Numbered from the stretch's first letter, positions 17,141 to 26,172 are shown. The stretch is DNA of 64,000 bases from G965202665 sp965243835 (GCA_965243835.1 OZ251578.1:806001-870000), one strand, 5' to 3'. A program made the numbers and translations. The notes: a model not told the origin generated them from the letters alone.

Positions 17141-17344
17141 TTAACGCTTTCGTTTTTGGTTTGCGAAAAGGGCTATTTTTTTGTTAAATTCGCAAAAAGG
17201 TTTTGTAAAAGGGTTTAACGTTTTCGTTTTTGGTTTGCGAAAAGGGCTATTTTTTTGTTAAATTCGCAAAAAGGTTTTGTAAAAGGGTTTAACGTTTTCG
17301 TTTTTGGTTTGCGAAAAGGGCTATTTTTTTGTTAAATTCGCAAA
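17141..17344. repeat. 74-bp AT-rich tandem repeat, about 2.8 copies
   Basis: Copies start at 17141, 17215 and 17289 (the last is truncated after 56 bases). Copies differ by one base (17147). Each unit holds an inverted repeat TTTGCGAA...TTCGCAAA enclosing a run of seven T. The array lies between the AlbA_2 promoter and the end of the C1 operon and stands out sharply against the GC-rich surroundings. It could be an operator array, a mobile-element scar or a terminator cluster. Confidence 0.95.
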
Positions 17345-18486
17345 GTGGATGGAGAGCGGGGGTTGTCCTTGGCGGGGGCGACGAAGGGGAGGGGTTGCGT
17401 GACGGCGGTGCGGGGATGGCCGTCCACCTCCGTTTGCAGGCGGGTTCCGGGCAGGGCGCAGGGGCTTTCCGCGAATACGTAGCCCAGGTTGGAGGAGAAG
17501 CGGGGGGAGTAGCAGGCCGAGGTCAACTCTCCCGCCGGCCGCCCCCCGGCCGTCACCGGGAGCCGTTCCGGGAAACTCATTATGGGCGGGCCGTCCAGGC
17601 GAACCCCGGTCAGCAGGCGGGAGGGGGGGCGGGACGCCAGCTCCTCCAGGGCGGCCCGTCCGACGAAGTCCACCCCGGGCGGGAACTCCACCAGCCGTCC
17701 GAAGCCCAACTCATACGGATTAACCGAGTCGTCCAGGTCGGTTCCGTAGGAGAGGATGCCCCCTTCTATCCGGCGGATCTGGTTGGGGGAGCCGGGTTGC
17801 GCTCCGTAGGGTTCCCCCGACTCCATCACCCGGTCCCACAGCCGCCCCCCCGCCGCGGCCTCGGTCAGGAACACCTCGTAGCCGAACTCGCCCGACCATC
17901 CGGTGCGCGACACCAGCAACTCCACCCCGTCCAGGCTGGTCCAGGCCGCCCGGTAGTAACCGAGGTCGGCGATATCCGCCCCGAACAAGTCCCTCGCCAA
18001 GGCTTTGGACTTGGGACCCTGGATCTGCAAGGGGGAGACGTCCGGCTCGAAAACCTCCGCCTCCCAGCCCCGTTCGGCGGCGATGGCCTGCGCCCACAGC
18101 AAAACGTCCCGGTCGGCCAGCGACAGCCAGAAGCGGTCCTCCGCCACCCGCAACGCCACCGGATCGTTCACCACGCCCCCCCGGTGGTTGCATAAAAAGG
18201 TGTAGCGGGCCCGGCCCACCCCCACCCGGGACATATCCCGGGTGCACAGATACTGGACCAGGGCCGAGGAGTCCCGCCCGCTGATTTCCACCTGCCGTTG
18301 GCATCCCACGTCCCAGACGGCTACGTTCTCCGTCAACGCCCGATATTCCTCCACGGTTCCGGCGAACCGGGTGGGCAGGATCATATGGTTGTAGATCGAG
18401 GCTCCTTTGGCCCCGGCGGCCCGGGCCCGCTCCAGAAAAGGGGAAGGGCGGAGCCGGGGGGTCCGGTCCAGAAACAGATCGTTCAT
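17332..18486 (-). CDS. DmdA/GcvT-like tetrahydrofolate-dependent demethylase (possible DMSP demethylase)
   Basis: A 384-residue GcvT-fold protein. Segments such as IYNHMILP, QRQVEISGRDS, VNDPVALR, PLQIQGPKSKAL, RTGWSGEFGYEVF and GGILSYGTDLDDSVNP resemble the DmdA branch, which moves a methyl group from dimethylsulfoniopropionate to tetrahydrofolate, more than true glycine-cleavage T-protein. Glycine betaine, dimethylglycine or another N- or S-methyl donor remains possible. It is the last gene of the fhs-fdh operon, overlapping the MFS gene by one base, so the methyl-folate it makes could be oxidised by neighbours. The final three residues and the stop lie inside the 74-bp repeat array. Confidence 0.72.
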   Translation of the reverse strand: MNDLFLDRTPRLRPSPFLERARAAGAKGASIYNHMILPTRFAGTVEEYRALTENVAVWDVGCQRQVEISGRDSSALVQYLCTRDMSRVGVGRARYTFLCNHRGGVVNDPVALRVAEDRFWLSLADRDVLLWAQAIAAERGWEAEVFEPDVSPLQIQGPKSKALARDLFGADIADLGYYRAAWTSLDGVELLVSRTGWSGEFGYEVFLTEAAAGGRLWDRVMESGEPYGAQPGSPNQIRRIEGGILSYGTDLDDSVNPYELGFGRLVEFPPGVDFVGRAALEELASRPPSRLLTGVRLDGPPIMSFPERLPVTAGGRPAGELTSACYSPRFSSNLGYVFAESPCALPGTRLQTEVDGHPRTAVTQPLPFVAPAKDNPRSPSTLRI

Positions 18487-19694
18487 CAGATTCCTCCTCC
18501 CGGTCGGGGGTCGGCGGGGGCGGAGGCGGCCCGGTGGCGAACGGCCAGCCAGAAGGCGATGGCCATCGCCCCTATCGCCACAATGGAAATCAACGGGCGC
18601 AGGGTGCCGGCCCGCTCAAACCAGGCCCCGGTCAAGGCGGTGGCTATCCCCGCCGCCGGAGCGCCCAGGGCCAGTCCGTCGGTTACCGCCCGCACCGCCA
18701 GTTCCGGCGGCAGGGAACGGTGGGCCTCCAAACCCAGCAGGCCCCATAACGGATAGTTGAAGGCGGCGAACCCCGCCGCGACCAGCAGCCACACCGGGTA
18801 GGACCAGAAGTTGGCGGCCGCCAGCAGGAGCGCCGTGTACAGGGAGGCGGTGACCAACATGGCCCGGGTGGGAGTGGTGCGGTCCGCCATCTTTCCCAAC
18901 GGGCCGGCTACGACCAGGGCGACCGCTCCCGCCAGCCACCACAGGGCGGCGGAAGCCACAGGTCCCCTCCCGAACTCGTCGGCGGCCACCGCCGTCAGAT
19001 AGAATCCGACCGTGAAGGCGGTTACCGCCGCTCCGACTGAAACCAGGATTACCATCCGGCCCGCCCCCTCCGCCCATACCCGGCGATGGGCGCCGCGCCG
19101 TTGCGCGGAGGAGAGCGCAGGCGGCAACGGGTCCTTGATCAGCAACGACGCGGCCAGCGCGGCCGCCCCCGCCGCCGCGGTGGCAATAATAAAAGCCCAG
19201 CGCCAGCTGTGGGGGCCGGTGAGGGTCCAGACGAACAGGCCGTTGACGGCCGCTCCTATTCCGCCGCCGGCCGAGGCGATGCTCATCACCAGGCCCCGTT
19301 GCCCGGGGTCGGTCGCCCGTCCCGCGGTCTGCAGGGTGGCCGTCCAGTTCGCGGGGGCCGACAACCCCAGGGTCACCACGCACAAGGCCAATATCGGAGC
19401 CGAGCCGGAGGCGGCCGTTAAGGCAAAACCGGTCCCGGTCAGCAGATAGGTGGCGATCAGCAAACTGCGCATTCCGACTTTTTCCGCCAGCCGCGGGGTC
19501 AGGAAGGCCCCCAATCCGTAGGCGAACAGGGTAGTGGAGGTAGCCAACCCCATAATCCGGTAGCCGGACCCCAGGGAATGGGCGATGTTGGGCAAAAGGG
19601 CCGGGATCAGCCCCAACCCGAATCCGTGCGTCACCATAATTCCCCATCCGAAAAGAGCTCCGGCCCGCGGCGCGGCCACGGGGGGGTGGCTCAA
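18486..19694 (-). CDS. Major facilitator superfamily transporter
   Basis: A 402-residue membrane protein with about 12 hydrophobic segments, beginning near GWGIMVTHGFGLGLIPAL and with an MFS-type loop after helix 2 (APRLAE-like TPRLAEKVGMRS). The TTG start at 19694 overlaps the preceding stop (TTGA) and has GGAGGG 7 bases upstream. The open frame extending to 20495 is a shadow of the upstream Fe-S gene. Its place between formate dehydrogenase and the demethylase suggests it imports the methylated substrate or exports a product such as formate or methylthiopropionate. The substrate cannot be read from sequence. Confidence 0.85.
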   Translation of the reverse strand: MSHPPVAAPRAGALFGWGIMVTHGFGLGLIPALLPNIAHSLGSGYRIMGLATSTTLFAYGLGAFLTPRLAEKVGMRSLLIATYLLTGTGFALTAASGSAPILALCVVTLGLSAPANWTATLQTAGRATDPGQRGLVMSIASAGGGIGAAVNGLFVWTLTGPHSWRWAFIIATAAAGAAALAASLLIKDPLPPALSSAQRRGAHRRVWAEGAGRMVILVSVGAAVTAFTVGFYLTAVAADEFGRGPVASAALWWLAGAVALVVAGPLGKMADRTTPTRAMLVTASLYTALLLAAANFWSYPVWLLVAAGFAAFNYPLWGLLGLEAHRSLPPELAVRAVTDGLALGAPAAGIATALTGAWFERAGTLRPLISIVAIGAMAIAFWLAVRHRAASAPADPRPGGGI

Positions 19695-20641
19695 GAGCGG
19701 GCCCTCCGCAGAACTTCGTCGATGGGGGTGGAGGCCAGGTCCCCCGTTTCCTGCACGTACTCGTATCCGAAGCGTCCCTTGATGCACAGGTGGCCGGAGG
19801 TTATGGAATGGTCCAGGGGGGAGGTCACCTTGACGATCCGGTTGTCCTGGACATGCAGGTCCAGGTTGCATCCCACCCCGCAGTAGGAGCAGACGGTGCG
19901 GGTCACCGTCTGGCGCTCCTCTTCCCACATCCCCGCCTCCCGCAACTCGTATTCGCTGCGGAACATCAGGGCTCCGGTGGGACACACCCCGATGCAGTTG
20001 CCGCAGAACACGCAGGCCGAGTCGGTCAGCCCGGCGTCGAACTCGGTGGAGATGCGGGCGTCGAAACCCCGCCCGGCCACCGCGATGGCGAAGGTGTTCT
20101 GGGCGTCCTCGCCGCAGGCCTCCACGCACTTGTAGCAGAGAATGCATCGGGAATAGTCCCGGATGTACAACGCGTTGTCCACCTTGACCGGCGCATGGAC
20201 GGTTTCCGCCTCCCGGCCGGTGACCGGGGGGTGGTGGCCGGCCGCCCGCCGGTCCCGGTCGTCGGCGGGCGGGGCGGGCGGTCCGAAACGTTGCGGGTCG
20301 CATTCGTACTCCTCCATCCAGCGCCGGGTTGCGGAGTCGACCAGGCCCATGTCCGCCGAGGAGGCCAACAGTTCCAAGACCAGCCGCCGGGCGCGGCGCA
20401 CCCGTTCGCTGTCGGTGGAGATGATCATCCCCTCCTCCGCGGGGCGGCTGCAGGACGGAACCAGGGTGCGGGAGCCCTCCACCTCCACCACGCACACCCG
20501 GCAGGCGTTCACCGGGGTCAGGGTTTCCAGATAGCAGAGGGTGGGTTGGTCGCGTCCCGCCGTCCGGCAGGCCTCCAGGATGGTGGAGCCGGCGGGCGCG
20601 GTCACCTCGGCGCCGTCGATGGCCGCGGTTACGCTAGACAC
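19691..20641 (-). CDS. Formate dehydrogenase iron-sulfur subunit (N-terminal part of an FdhA/FdsA-type chain)
   Basis: A 316-residue NuoG-like protein from GTG 20641, overlapping the previous gene by 8 bases. In order it has a [2Fe-2S] domain (CRVCVVEVEG, VPSC), a two-cluster ferredoxin domain (CILCYKCVEAC and CVFCGNCIGVC), and a Molybdop_Fe4S4 module (CSYCGVGCN ... LCIKGRFGYEYV). In NAD-dependent formate dehydrogenases these parts normally form the N-terminus of the catalytic chain. Here they are a separate gene placed downstream of the molybdopterin-domain gene. The protein should carry electrons from the Mo/W site to the NuoF-like subunit. Confidence 0.88.
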   Translation of the reverse strand: MSSVTAAIDGAEVTAPAGSTILEACRTAGRDQPTLCYLETLTPVNACRVCVVEVEGSRTLVPSCSRPAEEGMIISTDSERVRRARRLVLELLASSADMGLVDSATRRWMEEYECDPQRFGPPAPPADDRDRRAAGHHPPVTGREAETVHAPVKVDNALYIRDYSRCILCYKCVEACGEDAQNTFAIAVAGRGFDARISTEFDAGLTDSACVFCGNCIGVCPTGALMFRSEYELREAGMWEEERQTVTRTVCSYCGVGCNLDLHVQDNRIVKVTSPLDHSITSGHLCIKGRFGYEYVQETGDLASTPIDEVLRRARS

Positions 20642-22436
20642 GGTCCGCCCCCAACAGGCCCAGCCGCACCGCGGATCCGAGGGCGGAGGAGGCGGTGTGG
20701 CCCAGCCCGCAGATGGAGGCGTCCGCCATTACCTGCGCCAAGTCGGAAAAAAGTTCCTCCTCCCACTTCCCGCCGCCCAGATGCCGTTCCAGCGCCTCCT
20801 CCTGGCGCACCGTTCCCACCCGGCAGGGCGCGCACTGCCCGCACGACTCGTCCCGGAAGAAGCGGGCGATGCGGCGCGCCGTATCCCCGAAGTCGGTTCC
20901 GGGGCCGAACACGCACACCACCCCCGACCCCAGCGTCGCCCCCCGGGCCCGGGCCCCCTCGAAGGTGAGCGGCATGTCGAACCAGTCGGGGCCCGCGAAC
21001 ACCCCGGCCGCGCCGCCCAGCAGGACCGCGGCTGCGCCCCCCTCCGGGACCCCCGCCCGTTCCAGCAACCCGCCCAGGGTTTCCCCGAACTCCACCTCGT
21101 ACGTCCCCGGCCGTTCTACGTCCCCCGCCAGGCAGAACAGTTTGGTTCCGGCGGAGTCGGGGGTCCCCGCGGAGGCAAAGGCCCGCCCGCCCTCCAGTAC
21201 GATGTCCGGCACGTTGACCAGGGTTTCCACGTTGTTGATCACCGTGGGCCGTCCGAACAGCCCGGCAACGGTGGGAAAAGGGGGTTTGTTGCGGGGTTCG
21301 CCCCGTTTGCCTTCGATGGAGTTCATCAGGGCCGTCTCCTCCCCGCAGATGTAGGCCCCGCCGCCCCGCCGGATTTCGATATCAAACCGCCGTCCCGAAC
21401 CGGCGATGTCCTCCCCCAGCAGGCCGGCTCGCCGGGCCTCGGCCAGGGCCCGTTCCATCAGTTGCGTAGCCAGCGGGTATTCGGCCCTGATGTACAGGTA
21501 TCCCGCCTCCGCCCCGATGGCCAGCCCGGCGATGGTCATCGACTCCGCCAAGGCGAACGGATCCCCCTCCATCAACGCCCGGTCCTTGAAAGTGCCCGGC
21601 TCCGATTCGTCGGCGTTGCAGATCAGGTAACGGGGGGCGTCCGGGGAGCGGGCCACCGCCTCCCATTTGACGCCCGCCGGAAAAGCCGCTCCGCCCCGTC
21701 CCCGCAGGTTGGAGGCTTTAACTTCTTCAATTACCCGTTCCGGGCCCATTTCGATCGCCCGTCGCAAGGCCCGGTATCCGCCCGTCCGCCGGTAGTCGGC
21801 CAGCGAGCGGGGGTCCGTATTTCCCACCCGGCGGAGCAACCGCAATCCGGACTGTCCCAGCTGGGGGAGGGGGGCCGGGGAGTCGGCGGGGGTTTCCCCC
21901 GTTTCCAGGCAGGCCGCCGTCCGTTCGGCATCGGTCCCGGCCAACGCAAGGTCGGTTTGGCCCGCCCGTTGCACGAAGACGGCCGGGGCCCGGTCGCACT
22001 GGCCCAGGCAGGGGCTGGGATGGACGTCCCCCCGGCCCCGCAAGGAGTCCAGAATTTCCAGTCCGCCCTTCCGTCGGCACACTACGTCATCGCAGACATG
22101 GGCCGTGCGGCGGGGGCGTTCGGTCAGGGGGAGCAGGGCGTAGAAACCGGCCACGCCGTAGGCCTCCGCCGGGGGGACGATGAGCCGCTCGCAGATGTAG
22201 TTGAGGGCCCCCCGGCTGATCCATCCCACATTGTCCACCACCGCATGCAGGGCGGGGAGCAACATGTGCCTGCGTCCGGCCATGCGTTGGTATCCGCCCG
22301 GCGCGTAGCGGGCCGCCCCTTCCTCCGGCGCCGGTGCCGGGCCCGGCGGGACGGAATCTTTTTCCAATGACGCTAAAGGAGCGTCCAGAAGCCGGTCGAC
22401 CGCCTCCCGTTCCTCGACGGTGGGGTCGGCGGACAT
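20634..22436 (-). CDS. Formate dehydrogenase diaphorase subunit, NuoE-NuoF fusion
   Basis: A 600-residue NADH-forming subunit. Residues about 45-180 are a thioredoxin-like [2Fe-2S] domain (VCDDVVCRRKGG, then CLGQCDRAP), as in NuoE/FdsG. The rest is NuoF/FdsB-like with the FMN/NAD glycine-rich GRGGAAFPAGVKW, GAYICGEETALMNSIEG and the [4Fe-4S] motif ESCGQCAPCRVGT. In many organisms the two parts are separate genes. It lies 11 bases after the catalytic subunit gene and would pass electrons from formate to NAD+. A role in another complex is unlikely given the gene order. Confidence 0.92.
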   Translation of the reverse strand: MSADPTVEEREAVDRLLDAPLASLEKDSVPPGPAPAPEEGAARYAPGGYQRMAGRRHMLLPALHAVVDNVGWISRGALNYICERLIVPPAEAYGVAGFYALLPLTERPRRTAHVCDDVVCRRKGGLEILDSLRGRGDVHPSPCLGQCDRAPAVFVQRAGQTDLALAGTDAERTAACLETGETPADSPAPLPQLGQSGLRLLRRVGNTDPRSLADYRRTGGYRALRRAIEMGPERVIEEVKASNLRGRGGAAFPAGVKWEAVARSPDAPRYLICNADESEPGTFKDRALMEGDPFALAESMTIAGLAIGAEAGYLYIRAEYPLATQLMERALAEARRAGLLGEDIAGSGRRFDIEIRRGGGAYICGEETALMNSIEGKRGEPRNKPPFPTVAGLFGRPTVINNVETLVNVPDIVLEGGRAFASAGTPDSAGTKLFCLAGDVERPGTYEVEFGETLGGLLERAGVPEGGAAAVLLGGAAGVFAGPDWFDMPLTFEGARARGATLGSGVVCVFGPGTDFGDTARRIARFFRDESCGQCAPCRVGTVRQEEALERHLGGGKWEEELFSDLAQVMADASICGLGHTASSALGSAVRLGLLGADRV

Positions 22437-22447
22437 CAGCCGCAGGT

Positions 22448-24349
22448 CTATGAGGAGGCTCCGATGGGGGAGGCCCGCTCGATGCGCACCGCGGTGGCTT
22501 TAAACTCGGAGGTGCCCGATTTGGGGTCCCAGGCGTCGATGGTAAGCAGGTTGACATCGGCTTCGTCCGGGTCGTGGCAGGTCATAAAGGCCAATCCCGC
22601 CCGGAGCGACTCATGGAAAAACACCGGGACTGCGATGGAGCCGCGGCGGGAGGTTACGTTCACCAGCTCCCCTTCCCGGAGTCCCATTTCCTCCCCATCC
22701 TCGGGGGCGATTTCCACTATGGCCGCCGCCCGCAACGGGGAGTCGTAGCCCGCCGACTGCACGCCGGTGTTGTAGGAGTCCAGCCGCCGGCCGGTGGTGA
22801 GGCGGATCGGATACTCCCCGGACAGTCCGTCCCGGGGGGGCGCCCATTCCACGGGGGTGAAAAGGGCCCGGGGACGGGGCAGGGGATCCTCCCACAGCTC
22901 CCCGTGCAGGAAGCGCGTGCCGGGGTGATCCTCATCCGGGCAGGGCCATTGAATTCCCCCGGCCTCCTCCAACCGGGAATAGGACATTCCGCGGTGCATA
23001 GGGGACAGGCTGCGCATCTCGTCCCACACTTCTTCGGCGGCGGGGAGTCCCCACCCGCGGCCCATCCGCTCCGCCAACAGGGAAATGATATCCAGATCGT
23101 CCTTGGCCTCGCCGGGTGGACGGAGGGCCCGGCGCACCCGTTGCACTCTCCGCTCCGAGTTGGTTACCGTGCCCTCCGATTCGGCCCATCCGGCCGCGGC
23201 AGGCAACACCACATGGGCCATGCGGGCGGTGCGGGTCAGGAAAATGTCCTGCACCAGCAAAAATTCCAGCCCTTCCAAAACCTCCCGGACATGCTCGGCC
23301 CGCGCTTCGGACTGGGCCGGGTTTTCCCCGATGATGTACAGGGCGGTCAGCTCCCGGCGTTCCATCGCCTCCAGCATCAGGGTGAGGTGCAGGCCGGTGC
23401 GGGGAGGGATGTCCGCTCCCCAGCGGGCCGCGAACCGGGCGCGGACGGCCGGGTCTTCCACATCCTGAAAACCGGGCAGTTTGTTGGGGATGGCCCCCAT
23501 ATCGCCTCCCCCTTGCACGTTGTTCTGCCCCCGCAACGGCACCAGCCCGGAACCGTAGCGGCCTACATGGCCGGTGAGCAGGGCCAGGTTGATCAAGGAC
23601 AGCACGTTGTCGGTGGCGTTGTGGTGCTCGGTGATGCCCAACGTCCAGCAGATCTGGGCGGTGTCGGCCGCGGCGTAATCATGCGCCAGGCGCCGGATGA
23701 CGTCCGCCGGGACCCCGGTCGCCTGCTCGGCGCGCGGCAACGTCCATTCGTCCACCGCCGCCGCATACTCGTCGAACCCGGTAGTGGCGCGGTCTATGAA
23801 GTCCGTGCGGTGCAGGCCGGCCGCGATTATTTCGCGTCCGGTTGCGTTGGCCAAGGCGATATCCGATCCCACGTCGATGCCCAGCCAGGCATCCGCCCAC
23901 TTGGCGGAGCTGGTGCGCCGCGGATCCACCGCGTACATTTTCGTTCCCGTCCGCAACCCTTTCAGCAGGTGGTGGAAAAAGATGGGATGGGCCTCGCGGG
24001 CGTTGGAACCCCACAGCAATACCAAGTCGGCGTTTTCGATTTCCTCGTAGGAGGAGGTTCCTCCCCCCATTCCCAGCGCGGTCGCCAGACCGGCGACCGA
24101 AGGAGCGTGTCAGGTGCGATTGCAGGAGTCGATGTTGTTGGAACCCATTACCGCCCGGGAGAACTTCTGCGCCAGATAGTTCACCTCGTTGGTGGCCTTG
24201 GAGCAGGAGAACATTCCGTAGTCCCCGCCTCCGTGCCGGGACAGCCCGCGGGCCGCCTCGTCCAAGGCCTGCTCCCAAGTGGCTTCCCGCAACTCCCCGT
24301 CGCGTCGCACCAAGGGCGCGGTCAACCGGACATTATGCGACTTGGCCAT
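22448..24349 (-). CDS. fdhA: Selenocysteine-containing formate dehydrogenase catalytic subunit
   Basis: A 633-residue molybdopterin oxidoreductase whose frame contains an in-frame TGA (24112-24110) at codon 80. The context is SCNRT-Sec-HAPSVAGL, the active-site position of formate dehydrogenases (compare Sec140-His in E. coli FdhF). Coding similarity continues on both sides (KATNEVNYLAQKFSRA before; LLWGSNAREAHP, LRGQNNVQGGGDMG, SEGTVTNSERRVQ after). A bacterial SECIS hairpin follows directly. ATG 24349 has GGAGG 7 bases upstream. The usual N-terminal Fe4S4 domain is missing and is encoded by the separate gene at 19691-20641. Oxidises formate to CO2, or the reverse. Standard gene calling would split it at the TGA. 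Confidence 0.93.
24079..24112 (-). promoter_or_regulatory. SECIS element and selenocysteine UGA codon of fdhA
   Basis: On the minus strand the UGA (24112-24110) is followed by 10 bases, then a perfect 8-bp stem CGGTCGCC/GGCGACCG (24099-24079) closing the loop GGTCT. As recalled for E. coli fdhF, the element has the same GGUCU apical loop the same 18 bases after its UGA. This is the SelB-binding geometry and shows that the stop codon is recoded. Confidence 0.92.
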
Positions 24350-24405
24350 TTCATCACCTCCTTTCTGTTTGGATTTCCCCCCTCGGGGAGGGGCGTCCCC
24401 GGCTC

Positions 24406-26172
24406 TCAAAACAGGCCGACGATGCGTCCCTCCTCGTCCAGGTCCACCTCCATATAGGCGGGTTTGGTTCCCAGCCCCGGCATGGTGCGGATCTCGCCCA
24501 GCAAGGGCACCAGGAACCCGGCCCCCACCGCCGCCCGCACCGCCCGCACCGGAACGGTGAACCCGGAGGGTCGTCCCTTGAGAACCGGGTCGTGGGACAG
24601 CGAAAGATGGGTTTTGGCCATGCACACCGGCAGGTAGCCGAACCCGGCCCGCTCCAAGTCGGCGATCTGCCGGTCGGCGGTCGGGGAATATTCCACCCCG
24701 TCCGCCCCGTACACGTTGCGGGCCACGGCCTCGATTTTTTCCTTGATGGACAACTCCAGAGGATACAGGAACCGAAAATCCCGTTCGCCTTGCGCGGCCT
24801 CCGCCACCGCCTCGGCCAGTTGCAGGGCCCCTTGTCCGCCCTCCGCCCAGTGGCGGGCGGTGACCGCGGCCGTCGCCCCCGCCTCCAGGGCCGCCCGCTC
24901 CACGGCCTCCAGTTCATGCAAGGTGTCGGTGGGGAAGGCGTTCACCGCCGCCACCACCGGCACCCCGAAGCGCCGGGCGGTTTCGATGTGGGCCGTCAGG
25001 TTGCCCAGGCCCGCTTGCAACAGGGGCAGGTTCTCCTCGGTGTAGGCCGAGTCCAAGCCCCGTCCCCCCACCACCCGCGGTCCGCCCCCGTGGGTTTTCA
25101 AAGCCCGCACGGTGGCCACCATCACCACCGCATCCGGGACCAGGCCCGAGGCCCGGCATTTGATGTTGAAGAACTTCTCCATTCCCATATCGGCCCCGAA
25201 CCCGGATTCGGTGATCACGTATTCGCCCAGGTGCAGGGCCAGCCGGTCGGCCAGGATGGAGGAGTTGCCATGCGCGATGTTGGCGAATGGCCCGGCGTGC
25301 ACGAAAGCCGCCTGCCCCTCCAGGGTCTGCATCAGGGTGGGGTGCAGGGTGTCTTTCATCAGCACCGCCGCCGCCCCCGCCACCCCGATGTCGTCCAGGG
25401 TTATCGGCTCGCCCGCCTTGTTGCGGCCGATCACCACCCGCCCGCATCTTTCCCGCAGGTTGCGCAAGGCGGAGGAGTAATCGTTGCCGTCCGCCAAAGC
25501 CAGGATGGCCATCAACTCGGAGGCCACCGTGATGTCGTAGCCGGTTTCCCGGGGGCGCCCGTCCAGCCGACCCCCCAGTCCGACCACGATGTTGCGCAGG
25601 GAGCGGTCGTTGATGTCCACCACCCGCCGCCACTCGGTGCGGAACACGTCAATGTCCAGCCGCTCCAGCCCGATGGCCGCCAGTTGCGCATCGGACATGC
25701 GCCGTTCGTGGTACCAGCGGGCGTCGATGGCGGCCGCGGCCAGATTGTGGGCGGTGCTGATGGCGTGGATGTCGCCGGTCAGGTGCAGGTTGAACTCGTC
25801 CATGGGGATCACCTGGCTGTAGCCCCCCCCGGCCGCGCCCCCCTTGATGCCGAAGGTGGGGCCCATGGAGGGTTGCCGGATGGCGGCGATGGCCCGCTTG
25901 CCCAAAGCCCCCAGACCCTGGGTGAGGCCGATGGTGGTGGTGGTTTTGCCTTCCCCGAGGGGGGTGGGGGTGATGGCGGTCACGTCGATGTATTTGCCCG
26001 CCGGGCGGGAGCTGATCCGTTTCAGAATGTCCAGGTGCACCTTGGCCTTGGTACGGCCGTACGGGATCAGTTCGTCCGGTTCTATCCCCACTTCCGCCGC
26101 TACTTCGGCTATGGGGCGCACCGGGGCCGCCTGGGCGATGGCCAGATCGGAGGGTACGTTGGAGTGGGGCAT
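24406..26172 (-). CDS. fhs: Formate-tetrahydrofolate ligase
   Basis: Interconverts formate + THF + ATP and 10-formyl-THF + ADP + phosphate. From ATG 26172 it has 588 residues, with the P-loop-like TPTPLGEGKTTTTIGL, PSMGPTFGIKGGAAGGG, ESGFGADMGMEKFFNIKC and a THF-site region SIKEKIEAVARNVYGADG. The longer frame to 26358 adds residues without family similarity. First gene of the minus-strand C1 operon, 56 bases before fdhA. Beside a folate demethylase and formate dehydrogenase it probably runs toward formate and ATP, releasing formate for oxidation; the assimilatory direction is equally possible chemically. Confidence 0.96.
   Translation of the reverse strand: MPHSNVPSDLAIAQAAPVRPIAEVAAEVGIEPDELIPYGRTKAKVHLDILKRISSRPAGKYIDVTAITPTPLGEGKTTTTIGLTQGLGALGKRAIAAIRQPSMGPTFGIKGGAAGGGYSQVIPMDEFNLHLTGDIHAISTAHNLAAAAIDARWYHERRMSDAQLAAIGLERLDIDVFRTEWRRVVDINDRSLRNIVVGLGGRLDGRPRETGYDITVASELMAILALADGNDYSSALRNLRERCGRVVIGRNKAGEPITLDDIGVAGAAAVLMKDTLHPTLMQTLEGQAAFVHAGPFANIAHGNSSILADRLALHLGEYVITESGFGADMGMEKFFNIKCRASGLVPDAVVMVATVRALKTHGGGPRVVGGRGLDSAYTEENLPLLQAGLGNLTAHIETARRFGVPVVAAVNAFPTDTLHELEAVERAALEAGATAAVTARHWAEGGQGALQLAEAVAEAAQGERDFRFLYPLELSIKEKIEAVARNVYGADGVEYSPTADRQIADLERAGFGYLPVCMAKTHLSLSHDPVLKGRPSGFTVPVRAVRAAVGAGFLVPLLGEIRTMPGLGTKPAYMEVDLDEEGRIVGLF

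Noticed and set aside
17141..17344. CRISPR-like array
   Set aside because: Units are contiguous 74-bp tandem copies with no variable spacers and no cas genes nearby.
18486..20495. A 669-residue open frame covering the MFS gene and most of the Fe-S gene
   Set aside because: Only the part below 19694 resembles a transporter; the rest is a shadow of the Fe-S subunit in another frame.
22448..24349. Frameshifted or pseudogenised formate dehydrogenase (two frames separated by TGA)
   Set aside because: Both parts are in the same frame, the TGA is exactly at the Sec/Cys active-site position and a SECIS hairpin follows.
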